From: Symbiodinium natans | Lineage: Eukaryota; Sar; Dinophyceae; Suessiales; Symbiodiniaceae | DNA length: 64,000 nt | Direction: 5' to 3' | Assembly: GCA_905221605.1 (NCBI GenBank) | Contig: CAJNDS010002523.1 | Location: forward strand, 1,774,800-1,838,799 | Shown here: positions 44,601 through 56,900 of the stretch, one piece after another | Layout of the letters: each line of letters begins with the position of its first letter | Position numbering within the stretch: the stretch's first letter is position 1 | Position numbers and translations under genes: made by a program | Notes under the pieces: model-generated | Told to the model about the DNA's origin: nothing | Databases searched by the model: none | Seen by the model: the letters and a program-made list of their open reading frames with translations, nothing else

Positions 44601-46159
44601 TTGTAGGGTTCAGGGCCTATGGTGGGTCCTGCTTGAGCTGAGACGCTGTGTGAGGCTCCAGTGCAAAGCCGTAGTGTACTGGTACAGAGTGCTGCCGTCG
44701 ATGACCCTGCCAGATGTCACGATTCCACAAGGCATCCCGGCTCTTAGCAGAGGCGCTCTTGGGGTAGTTACATGGTCACGGGCCCTTAAAAGGGGACCCC
44801 CTGTCTGCCCCTTATATCCCCTATACAAATTAAGGGCCCATACATCAGAGGGTAAGGGACCATACTGAGGGTCCAGGAAACTACCCTTTAGAAGCACTAA
44901 ATCCCACAAAGACCTAGCAAACAACGAGGCTGACAGGCCGGTCTCGACACCGAGATCGGTGAAAATCGAGACGGTGAAAATCGAGAGCCCTAATCCGAGC
45001 TCCTGTTTAATTGGGGGGGCCCCCCCCCCCTCACAATAAGGAAGGCAGGGTTCCGCAATAGTTGGACCATGGCCCCGTATGGTTTCTCTATTAAAAAACA
45101 ATAAGAACCCAAACGTCCCTGCAGAAGAAAAAGCTTTCCGAAAGGCAGAGTTTCAAAATTTGACAACCCGACAACCCCCCCCCCCCCCCCCCAAAAAAAA
45201 AGATTCTTTAAATGTGGGGGGGTTTGGCCCATACGAAATCCATCGTAATGGAAAGTAGTCTTCCGGCAGGAATCCGGGCAAAAAACATTTAAATATGGGG
45301 GGTTTAATTAAAAAGGAGCTCGGATTAAACCCTAAGCCCTAAGCCCTAAGCCCTAAGCCCTAAGCCCTAATTAAACCCTAAACCCTAAACCCTAAACCTA
45401 AACCCCAACCTAAACACGTCGTTTTCTTGTACTCATCGGAAAAATCCGGAGTTAGGTCGTTCGTTGCGGGCCATGGTGGGGAACCGTTTCTTTGTGTTTC
45501 TTTTCGGTGCCCTCTATGAACCTCTTCATAAAACGAAGGCCGCCCCAGCGTTCTTCTCCCGCTTCTTCAAGTTCCCGACATTGAACAGACCAGTATATAA
45601 CTCCAGCTGCGCCCCACGCGAAAGCTGCTGCAATGTTGCACGCGGGTGGCTCTTGGGTTTAGGCTGTCTTGGGGGATCCCTTTGAACTTCGCAGCCCTTT
45701 TAGAAGTGGTGGGTTAGAGTTGTATGTTGGCCCTGAATCCAAAACCCTAAAACCCTCAACCCGAAAACCCTAAAGCCCTAAACCCTAAAACCCTAAAACC
45801 CTAAAACCCTAAAACCCTAAAACCCTAAAACCCTAAAACCCTAAAACCCTAAAACCCTAAAACCCTAAAACCCTAAAACCCTAAAACCCTAAAACCCTAA
45901 AACCCTAAAACCCTGTCTCTGCCCTGACGCCTAGGCCATGAGGCGTTCACGATCGTGTTCTCCAGCCAGTTCAGCTCCCCACGCTCCATGGTCATCCTGC
46001 CTCGCCCCATGGGGTTGCAGCCCGACACCCTACATGTGGGTTTAGGGTTCATGGTTTAGGGTTTAGGGGTTTCGGGGTTTAGGGTATGGGGCTTAGTAAG
46101 AGTTCTTATAGTATGCGTTCTGAGCTTCTCTGGGGCTTCTGGGGTCTAGGATTGCGGGT

Positions 46160-46205
<46 letters not shown>

Positions 46206-47885
46206 GGGGCTATATATCGAAAAGTATTGAGCTATGTGATGATCTTCATGGGGCTTGGGCGGCTTGGGTGTAAGTCTTAGGGGTTAGGGGGTCTAGGCCC
46301 CTCAGCTTACGCGCAACGATGGCCTACACAGCCTGTAGTGTTTGCTTTGTGCTTTATCTTGGGGCAGCACCTAAACCCTAAACCCTAAACCCCAAACCCT
46401 AAACCCTAAAGCCCAAACCCCAAACCCCAAACCCCAATGAATGCTTTCAGGGTCCGAAGCTTCAAGTCCCAGTGCCTGTGGCGTACCAGATGCAAGCGAT
46501 CACATGATTGAGCACGCTGATGAGACAGGTGAGCCTCAGGTTAGGGTTAAGGGTTTAGGGTTTAGGGTTCAGGGTTCAGGGTTCAGGGTTCAGGGTTTAG
46601 GGTTTAGGGTTTAGGGTTTAGGGTTTAGGGTTTAGGGTTTAGGGTTTGGGGTTTGGGGTTTGGGGTTTGGGGATTGGGGTTTAGGGTTTGGGGCTTAGTT
46701 CCTAAGTCTGGGTTGCCCACTACCCTGTGAAATCATGCAGCCCTCTCCGCCCTAAACCCTAAACCCGAAACCCCAAACCCTAAACCCCTAAACCCCTAAA
46801 CCCCTACACCCCTAAACCCCTAAACCCCGAAACCCCGAAACCCCGAAACCCCTAAACCCTAAACCCTAAACCCTAAGCCCTAAACCCTAAACCCTCCGGA
46901 TTTACAAGCCCAGGAAGCTTCAGAAGCGTAAAGAGGATGAAGATGTACTCGCTGTCCAGCGTGTCATAGACCTCAGGTTGTTCTCAAGGCACGGATTTGG
47001 GGGTTGAGGCGTGGGGTTCCGCAAAATGCTGGACTAGGGTTTAGGGTTTAGGGTTGCGAGGCTGCAGCAACCTTGATTGATGACTGAGCAGCTTGCACCA
47101 ACGAAAGTCTTTTGACAGCTGCCCTTGCCAAGAAAGCCTCTGCTGGCAACTCCAGCTGAACAAGGCGCTAGGACGATCATGGGCGGCCTACTTCCAGATC
47201 GTGGCTTGCATACGGCACGGCATACACATACTGACCAGTCTGTGCATGGACTGTATGTGGAACTGCATAGATGTACTGGCCCAACTCTTCCGAACCCACG
47301 TCCGCCATGGACTGGATCACGAGTTCCAACTTTTCCTTAAACTCGTGTTGACTACCACACTCCAGGCCGAAGGCAACCAAAGGCCGAACAATTGCTTGGC
47401 AAGCCTCGTAGGTTGCTTTGGGCAGGCTTTCATACTGCCTCACCGCCTCTGAAAGGCCCGGGGGCAGTGAAGCTGGGTCGGCACCTCCTGCCAGAAGCAC
47501 CGCGCACAGAAGCCGGTGAACTTCTACGCTGATTTGAGCCCGGCTCCTGGCCTCTTGGGCCTGACAGAAGTGCTCCCAAACTTTTTCTGCAAAGTGGCCC
47601 AGCTCAGGAATCTGATGCGCGGCGATTCTCAAACCTCCGACCAGCAGCAACTCCTTCCTGGGCGAGCGCTCGACTGCATCCAACAGTGCTCTTGCCGGAA
47701 GTCCGATGCAAAGCTCCCCAGGAACAGCATCCACGAACTCCTGGGGACATCTTGCAAGTTACAGGGCTCCCTTGTAAGACTCCCCAAACGAGTCAGCATA
47801 CTCCTCAAAAGAAGTAGACTCCCCTGGTTATAAATATAAATATACATGGAAATATGAATATAGATATGCATATATAAAAAATACA

Positions 47886-47917
<32 letters not shown>

Positions 47918-50900
47918 GACGTAGATGTATATGTATATATATATATATATGCTACCCCCCCCCCCAGCGACCTACCCTTTTTAGGCCTTTTTAGGCCTTT
48001 TTAACAAAAATAGCAAAGAAGGCCCAAAAGTCGCGTAGTTAATCACGGGGTAATGAAGGACAGTTACTGGGACACCCACCTCACAGACCCCGATAAGCCA
48101 GCATTGGAAGAATCTACATTTTGAATCTGAAGCGGACAATGCTGTTTTTAGATGTTTAGATCAGTGTTTTTCTATGCAAATTGTGCCTTTCAAGGGCAAT
48201 TAATGTTTTGTTGAGCAACTAATTTATTTATACAATTGTGTTTGTACGAGGCAAAGTATTAATCAAATAGTGAAACATTTTTCTTGGTTCTATGCGAATT
48301 TAGCTACTAGAGTAATTATTCAGCAAAGAGCCCAATTTGACTCAAGTGAATACTATTTAAAGGAGCATACTCAACCAAGATACGAAATAAACACCATTCT
48401 CAACCAAAAAATGGCAAAGTGTGCGTTTAAAGTGCAAATACCGTATTTATACAATTGTGTCTGTACTAGGCAAAGTATGCTCTCTGAAAAGTCCACTGAA
48501 ATACCTTATGTTTACATATTCATGAATCGTTTTTGTTTTTGAAATAGTCATTTTATGCGAATTTAGCTACTAGAGTAATTATTGAGCAAATAGCCCAATT
48601 TGACTCAAGTGAATACCATTTAAAGGACCACTGTATTTATACAATTGTGTCTGTACTAGGCAAAGTATGCTCTCTGAAAAGTCCACTGAAATACCTTATG
48701 TTTACATATTCATGAACCGTTTTTATTTTTGAAATAGTCATTTTATGCGAATTTAGCTACTAGAGTAATTATTGAGCAAATAGCCCAATTTGACTCAAGT
48801 GAATACCATTTAAAGGACCATACTCAACCAAAATACGAAAGAAGCACCATATTCAACCAAAATATGGCAAAGTGTGGTTTAAAGGGCAAATAGTGCTTTG
48901 TTGAGCAACTAATGCATTGAAACAGTTGTGTTTGTACCAGGCAAAGTATTATTGAAGTACTATCTGCAAAGTCAAATGAAACACCTTATGTTTACATATT
49001 CATGAAACAATTTTTTTGAAGTATTCATTCTATGCGAATTTAACTACTAGAGGAATTCTTAAGCAAATAGCCCAATTTGACTCAAGTGAATACTATTTAA
49101 AGGACCATACTCAACCAAATACGAAATAAACACTTGCGGAAATGGAAACGGTTCTACCTACATAACAATGAGACAAAGATTGCTGAAGTATTCACTAAAG
49201 ACCACTTATATACTATGTCTGAAAAGCACAATTTGCATGAGCAAGCTTAAAAATGCACAATAATGGAAATAGAAGCGGTTCTACTTACATAACGATGAAA
49301 CAAAGATGTCTGAAGTATTCAATAAAGACCACATATATACTATGCTTGAAAAACGCAACTTGCACAATCAGGCTTAAAAAATGCGCAAGAATCCTAGAAA
49401 AGTACTTGGTGAAGGCCATACACTAGCAAATTCACAAATACATAAAAACATCCAAAAGCGCAAGCTTTTCAGGAGAATCTCTGGTAAAGTTTGGATTATA
49501 GGGTTTTGGGGTATTCCTGGACGAGTAGGCGTCACTTTTTAAGCAAACAATTCTAAGCAATAAATGCTTTTTCTCAAGACAAGTATAGCACATGCTGCTT
49601 CTAGATAATTAATCGCATTTACCAGGCAAATATTATCCATGCGAATTGAGCTACCAGAGCACCAAGTAATGGCTGAATAAGGTCTACTACACTTGAGTAC
49701 AATCAAAAGATGCACTAAACACTAGCGGCTCTACTTACATAATCACGAAACAAATAGGTCTGAAGCGCTAGAAAGACCACTTGTATACTATTTCTGAAAA
49801 GCACAATTAGCATAAGCACACTTAAAAATGCGTAGTTGTTGCCTCGTGACCGTGAAGGCGAACCAAAAAGCCAAAATACCAAAACCAAAAAACCAAAAAT
49901 ACCAAAACCAAAAAAACCCAAAAAAACAAAACCAAAAAAAACAAAAATACCAAAACCAAAAAAACCAAAAAAACCAAAACCAAAAAAACCAAAAATACCA
50001 AAAAAACCAATTTTCCGGGACTCTTGGAGAAGCCTCATAAGGATTTCCTGAGAGTCCCGGAAAATTGGTTTTTTTGGTTTTTTTGGTTTTTTTGGTTTTT
50101 TTGTTTTTTTTGGTTTTGGTTTTTTTGTTTTTTTTGGTTTTGGTTTTTTGGTTTTTTTGGTTTTGGTATTTTTGGTTTTTCTACTGTCCCGTGTATGCGA
50201 TTTTTGTTGTATTTTAGTCTACGCCCTAGGAAATACGCTATATTGCACACCGAGTTTGCTTGCAGTGCAGCTGGGTGACTTGAGACAAGGCGAAAAAGGG
50301 TAGGTCACTGGGGGGGGGGGGGTACCATATATATATATATATCCTATCCAGAAGGCCCACGAACTTTGAGAAACCCCTCCTCTGTCAGCAGCCCTTCTTC
50401 CATGGCCTCCCGCCCGAAGCGGATCATCTGGCGCCCCAGTCCCCGCCAGGCTTCCTGCACCTATACGGAACTTGGGACCCTAGGGTTTAGGGTTTAGGGT
50501 TTAGGGTTTAGGGTTTAGGGTTTAGGGTTTAGGGTTTAGGGTTTAGGGTTTAGGGTTTAGGCCTTAAGGCTTTATAATTTTAGCTGTTTCGTAGGAATTA
50601 CAGTGCCCAAAAAATTAATTAGAACAATATTTCCAAGTACCCCTAAGGCACGACGTCTTGCGACACCTCGAGTCGGTGGGCGAGCGTGCGCAAGCGCAAG
50701 TCCCAGGAACTGGCGAAGAGTCCCACCTGTGCTGAACTTGGAACGCCAGCAAACATTAAAATTTCAGCTGTTTCTTGGGAAAAAAATACCCAAAAATAAG
50801 AAAAAACCAGCTGTTTCTTAGGAAATAAAGTACAAAAAAAACAAAGGTTATTTCCAAGTGCCCCTAAGCCACCACCACCGGGGGAAAAAGTGACAAGCTC

Positions 50901-53900
50901 TGAATCGACGGTGACAACCGAGCCCTGTCTCCCTTGGCAAACTCAAAGCATTCGTCCACCGTCTGCCCCACCATGTCAAACTTTGCTTTCAAGCTCGTGT
51001 TCAGCATGTTTAGGGTTTAGGGTTTAGGGTTTAGGGCTTAGGGTTTAGGGTTTAGGGTTTAGGGATGTTGGTCAGCATGGAGCCGGCCCACACAACCTGA
51101 TAGCCAGCTTTGAAGCCCTGCACCAATGGCTCACAGCAAGTCCGAGCACTGGGGCGGCGACGGGCTTGCGCCAAGATGCGCAGCCAACCTGGCGCAGTCT
51201 AGGGTTTAGGGTTTAGGGTTTGGGGTTTGGGGTTTAGGGTTTAGGGTCTAGGGTTTAGGGTTTAGGGTTTGGTGCGCAACCGACCTGCAGCGATGTAGGC
51301 TGGCCATACAACTGCCAGGATGAGTTTGGCCAAGGCTGCCAAGACCACGACCAACAAGAGGGCAGCTACCAGGCACACGATCGAGCTCAACCATGCCTTG
51401 GGCACCAAATGAACCCAAAACATTGTGGTATATTTTGCCTTCTACTACTATTTCCTATTAAGGTATAAGGAACCATAAACCCTCTTAGGGTTCATTTGGT
51501 CCCCAAGGTGCCAAGAAGACAAGAGGGAACCACCACCACCAGCAGCTTCCCCCTCGCTCATGCCATTCCACCTCCTCCATCAACCCCGCATCGTAGAAGT
51601 CTCGTCTACTGAAGTCTGCCTCTTCGTACAACTCCAGCATTGTAAAGCCTGCACCATACAAGTCCCCCACGCTGGCGCCCAGGTCCTTAAGATCCTCTGC
51701 GGAGTGGCCCTCAGCCATCAGCTCTTGGATGGATCGACCTTCCTGTCCAAGTGGGATGTCCCGATGATCCCCACAGCATGAGCAGAAGGGCCGGCAGACA
51801 CAATGCACCAGGATCAGCCTATACTCCCCTTAGAACCTTAATAAAAATGATAGATGTTTAACATCCTCTTGGGTTTTATACAAACAAAAAATAAGAAAGA
51901 ATGACTCCCAAGGCGGAGATAGCAGCCAACGGCACACCGACTCATACACAAAGCGCAGCACCACGGAGAGAATCACCAGAGGCGACTTCAGAATCGTCAA
52001 GGCGAGCGCCAGCACGCCGAAGCTGCAGCAGCTCAGGACGCCAATCAGCAGGCCACAGATCCTCGACTCCCCTTAGGAACCTTAATAAGAATGGCATGTT
52101 GTTAATATCCTCTTGGGGTTTATATGAAGAAAAAGTAAGAAATAATTCCCAAGGGGGATATAGGATCAGCTCCCAGCATGTAATGTCTTCTCTCTGCACT
52201 CGGCTTGCTTGAGCCTGCTCCTCGGACACCAGTTTCTCCATCAGCTCCCATAGTTGCATCAGCGCCCACAGGCCTAGTGCTGCTGGGCCAAAGCTTGATA
52301 TAGCCAGCACCACAAAGCCGGCTAGTAGCCAAATCAGAGCTAGCAGAAGGGCAGCAAGCAGAGGATACAGCGGCACGCCCAATATGAGAATGAAGAACGT
52401 GGTCATGGACTTCCGTGCGGGCCCCTCCGCTGCTAACGCCCACACAACTCTCAATACAGCATAGAGAATGGGGAAGAAAAGCAGGAGAACCACCACATAG
52501 CTCACAGTGAAGCCGGTCATAACATGGTTGGGCAGTGTGGCATTGACCCTTTCCAGCCAGACGGAAAGGTCCTGGAAACGAGCAAAAGGCACGTCCAAAC
52601 AGTGCAACCCTGTAATCATGGCCGCAGCGGTATTGCGTCAAGCAATCACCCCTCGCAAGCCACTGAGCCAACTCCTGCAGAGGACATGCTACAGCTCTTG
52701 CGCAACTTCTCCCCGCTACGATCGTATGCTACAGGTATACTTTATATCGAATGTGACTCACGCGTTCTTCATGGCATCCTTGTAGCATGTTTCAAAATTA
52801 TCGTCGTACCTTCTAAGCTCTAAATTCTACACCGTAAACTTCCTAACACTAAACCCTAAACCCTAAACCCTAAACCCTAAACCCGAAACCCGAAACCCCA
52901 AACTTGCTGAATCCTCGACACTAGAAGGCCGTGTACGTGTAAACACCCCGAGCATGCAACCTTTCTTGGGGAGTCGGGTTTGTCACATGGCAGCTCCCAC
53001 CGGCTACAGAAGGGGCCCCATTTACACCACGAACTGTATCATGCCTCAAGGAGATTCGGCCCGATAAAGACTGCGGAGCCACCACATACACACTTTCGAC
53101 CCTGGAACCGGAGTATACGATAAGTATACACTACCGTAGGCTACAGTATACGAGCATGCATTAAGCATACTAGAGTATACTACCGTATACTAAAAAAGGA
53201 GTGTACTGTAGCATAACTTAGTAACCCTAAACCCTAAACCCTAAACCCTAAGACATCCTGCTGCGAGCTAGACAACTTGAATAGGATACCATGGTATGCC
53301 ATAGTATCCTGTGCTTTGAGGTTCAGGGTACTTATAAGAACCCCAATTATAACTGTACTTCTAAGCCCCCTAAGTCCCCTAAGTAGGCTGTAAGTAGATT
53401 TGAACCCCTGAAACCCTGAAGCCCTAAGCCCCAAAAACCCTAAGAGGGCATATTATGACTTCGGAGGCAAAAGAAGCGGAAGAGGCGAGGAGGGGACAGA
53501 GGCAGAGACGTGGACAGGATAGGACGGAGGGTTTAGGGTTTAGGGTTTAGGGTTTAGGGTTTAGGGTTTAGGGTTTAGGGTTTAGGGTTTAGGGTTTAAA
53601 GTTTAGGGTTTAGGGTTTAGGGTTTAGGGTTTAGGGTTTAGGGTTTAGGGTTTAGGGTTTAGGGTTCAGGCAGACAATCATGGGACTCTATCTTGGACAC
53701 TTCAGGTTCCGCCCTTGCGTTTGAGGACCCTTTTTTTGAGATTCTCCAAGGGCCAATTACGAATATAAAAATATATATATATATAGTTTTGTTTATTTTT
53801 TTATTTACATATATATATATATATGGATATTCAGGGAAACCTTTAGGGGTGCAACCTTACGGGTGCGAGTCTTAACCTCCTGAGGCAAAGGAAGATGCGG

Positions 53901-56900
53901 CCCTAAGCCGCAGGCTCCAACGCAAGTCCGACGGAGTTGCTCTCTCTTGCTGGGCTCGAACCCAGTCATCTTGGTAGCCTAGTAACCATGTTATGGTAGG
54001 GGCACCCTTTCTGGGGTGGTTGCTCTACAATGTCTAAGGGAGCCCATAACCCAAAAACAAAAAAAAGGGTAAAAGGGTACCACTGGGCCATTAAGTCATC
54101 CATAGCCAATGCTTTCCAAATTAGGGCTTAGGGTCGAGAGGTTAGAGGCTACAGGCTGTAGGCTGTAAGCTATTATTCTGGGAGTTCTACGGGATGCAGG
54201 AAGCCAGAATGCGGCGTAAGTGTTGTGAATTAGGGATTGGCTTTGGTGGCGTATTGGGGATGTAGGGATGTAGGCTAAACCCTGCACCCTGAACCCTGAA
54301 CCCTGAACCCTAAACCCTAAGCCCTAAACCCTAAACCCTAAACCCTGAACCCTGAACCCTAAACCCTAAACCCTAAACCCTAAACCCTAAACCCTAAACC
54401 CCAAACCCCAAACCCTGCCCAGCACCCCCCATAGCTCGGCCCAGGGCCAAGTTCATCGCGCGCTGGAGCTTCAGCAGGCGTAGGAGCCGCACCCTCAAGC
54501 CACATGGGTTATTTCCCACAATAGGGGTACCCCTTGTCTTTTGTTTAGGGTTTAGGGTTTAGGGTTTAGGGTTTAGGGTTTAGGGCTTAGGGCTTAGGGC
54601 TTAGGGCTTAGGGCTTAGGGCTTAGGGCTCAGGGTTTAGGGTGTAGGGTTTAGGGTTTGGGGTTTAGGGCTTAGGGCTCAGGGTTAAGGGTTAAGAGTTA
54701 AGGTTTAGGGTTTAGGGCCATTTATACCCCACATAGTATAGAAGCCCCTTTAAAGGGACCCCCAAGAAGGGTACCCGATGCTTGGGGGTTTAGGGTTTCG
54801 GGTTTAGTGAACCCTGAATCCTGAACCCTGTTGCTCAGTTAGTTTACCCTAAACCTAAACCCAAAACCCCAAACCCTAAACCCCCAAGGGTTGGTGGGCT
54901 TGGCGTCTCGAAGGCCCTGAACCCTCAGTGGCCTTGGGTTTGCGGATAGGGATTGGAATTTCAGGGTTGCAGGTTTTCGGTCCTGCGGAGTTGGGTTGAG
55001 CGTTTGCGGCTTGGGTAAGGTCTTGGGTCGAGGGTTTGGGACTTGTAGGTAAGGGTTTTAGGACTTCACTGCAGGCTTTTGGGGGTTGTAGTAAGAGTTT
55101 GTGGCTTCGGCGGCAGCCACTGCTCCAGCTTGGATGCTGCCTGCGTTACTCACACTCATGACAAATGTTGCTGCATCTCACTGCTGCATGAGCTATCTTC
55201 AGGCTTCTGACTCCTTTGACACTCATGGCTAATCAAAGTTAAAGCCTCACACATTAACCCGCTAAACCCTGAAACGTACACCCTAAACACCCAAACCTCT
55301 CAAGGCGATTCCTACGATGTGCCTGCTTTAGGGTTTAAATGTTTTGGGCTTAGGCGTGAGGGGTCTAGGAATTAAGGTGTTGTGGGTTACGGCTACTCCC
55401 TAAACCCTAAACCCTCATGTTCAAAATCCTAAGCCCTGATCCCTACAAAAAACCGTGGTGTAAACGGGAAGGAATAGGACAGGGTCTAGTCTAGTGGGGT
55501 TTGACCTAGGGTTTAGGGTTTAGGGTTTAGGGTTTAGGGTCTAGGGTCTAGGGTTTAGGGTTTAGGGTTTAGGGTTTAGGGCTACCCTATCAACCCGCTG
55601 CAAGCACTCCAATGGCCCGCCTCGATCTCACTAGGCCTTATAGGACGCTGTCCTACGGGTTTAGGGTTTAGGGTTTAGGGTTTAGGGTTTTGGGTTTAGG
55701 GTTTAGGGTTTAGGGTTTAGGGTTCGGGGGGGCTTAGGGGTTTTTAGGTGTCAGAGGAGTTTGGGTTCAGGGGTTCAGGGGGCTTAGGGGCTTTTTGGGC
55801 CTTGGTGGTGTAAAACGCACAACAAGCAAGATTGTGGCCGCCGGCAGTGCAACAAGGCCCCGACACTCTCAGCACACGGAGGCTGCGCAAAGCGTTGGCG
55901 ACATCATCCAAGTTGCCTTGTTATCATGGGTTCCCCTACTACCCCCCTCGATACTGCCCCTCTACGTTCCCCCCATCATTAAGGTAGGGATAATTAAGTA
56001 GTATAGATGGGGGTGGGGAACCCATGATGTTAGGGTGTAGGTTTAGATTTGAGAATGAAATTAGCTCAGCTTGGGAGGACCTTCTTACGCTTGAGAGCTG
56101 TTGGGATCTGAAGGCAGCAGCCTAGATCGGAATCTCTGTAGTGTGAGAACCACAAGGATTTAGGATTTAGGGTGTAATGAATCTGCAAGCAAGTGCGAAA
56201 CCTACAAGCCCTATGGCTACAGGATATTGATGACAGCTCCATCACCACCCTGCAACCTCCAGAAAGAAACCCCAAACCCCGAACCCTCTGCTGCGAAAGG
56301 GCCTTCCTCAGCCTCGTCGAAGTTATCCTGACTGCTACCTGGACATTAGGGTTTAGGCTTTAAGGTTTGGGGTTTAGGTTTTGGGGACTTGCTTGGGGTT
56401 TAGGGTCAGCTTTGTGCAAGGAAATTGGCATCACGTGGCTTTTCGCTCTTTCCCGGCGTTCTGTGGGTTTTGATTTTTTCATGTTGTGGCTGTGCATGTC
56501 TGATCACTGCTTGTAGGGCCCTAAAGTTATAGTGTCTGCATGTGTCTGCTCTATGCACATCCTAAAAACCCCAACCACAAAAGCTCCATACCTGGTCCTA
56601 AACCCTCGATAGCGCTAAAAAACACCCTTGGGAACCCTAAACCCTAAACCCTAAATTTTAAACCCCAAACAACCCCTAAACCCCTAAATACCCTAAAAAC
56701 CCTAAACCTATAAACCCTAAAACCCCAAACAACCCCTAAACCCCTAAGAACCCTAAACACCCTAAACCTATAGACCCTAAAAACCCTAAACCCCTAAACC
56801 CCAAAAACCCCAAAAACCCTAAACCTATAATCCCTATAAACCCTGAACCCCTAAACCCTAAAAACCCTAAAAACCCATAAACCCCAAACCCTGAAACCCT

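Larger units (their letters stand above)
47880..50320. other. AT-rich island without telomeric arrays
   Basis: Contains (TA)n and ATGTAT repeats at 47.85-47.95 kb, satellites R1 and R2 and the long hairpin. No TTTAGGG array for about 2.6 kb, unlike the rest of the window. Confidence 0.8.
52620..54435. other. Channel intron between nested gene and S4 exon
   Basis: Upstream region of the nested membrane protein gene, a GTATAC-rich block (53.09-53.22 kb), a long TTTAGGG array, (TA)n at 53.77-53.82 kb, a family A copy. No exon recognised. Confidence 0.5.

Noticed and set aside
48231-49385. CRISPR-like array
   Set aside because: Long diverged tandem units without short direct repeats and unique spacers; eukaryotic context.
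49715-50278. Lysine/proline/glutamine-rich and FFGF-rich frames on both strands
   Set aside because: They are the two strands of the ACCAAAAA hairpin arms, open in several frames at once.
51830-52619. The two long frames as separate proteins reading through the elements
   Set aside because: Reading through adds element-encoded residues to each; excision at the direct repeats gives one continuous hydrophobic protein, a better explanation.
52120-52671. 183-codon minus frame over the membrane protein gene
   Set aside because: Out of frame with the exon chain and without hydrophobic pattern; an overlap shadow.
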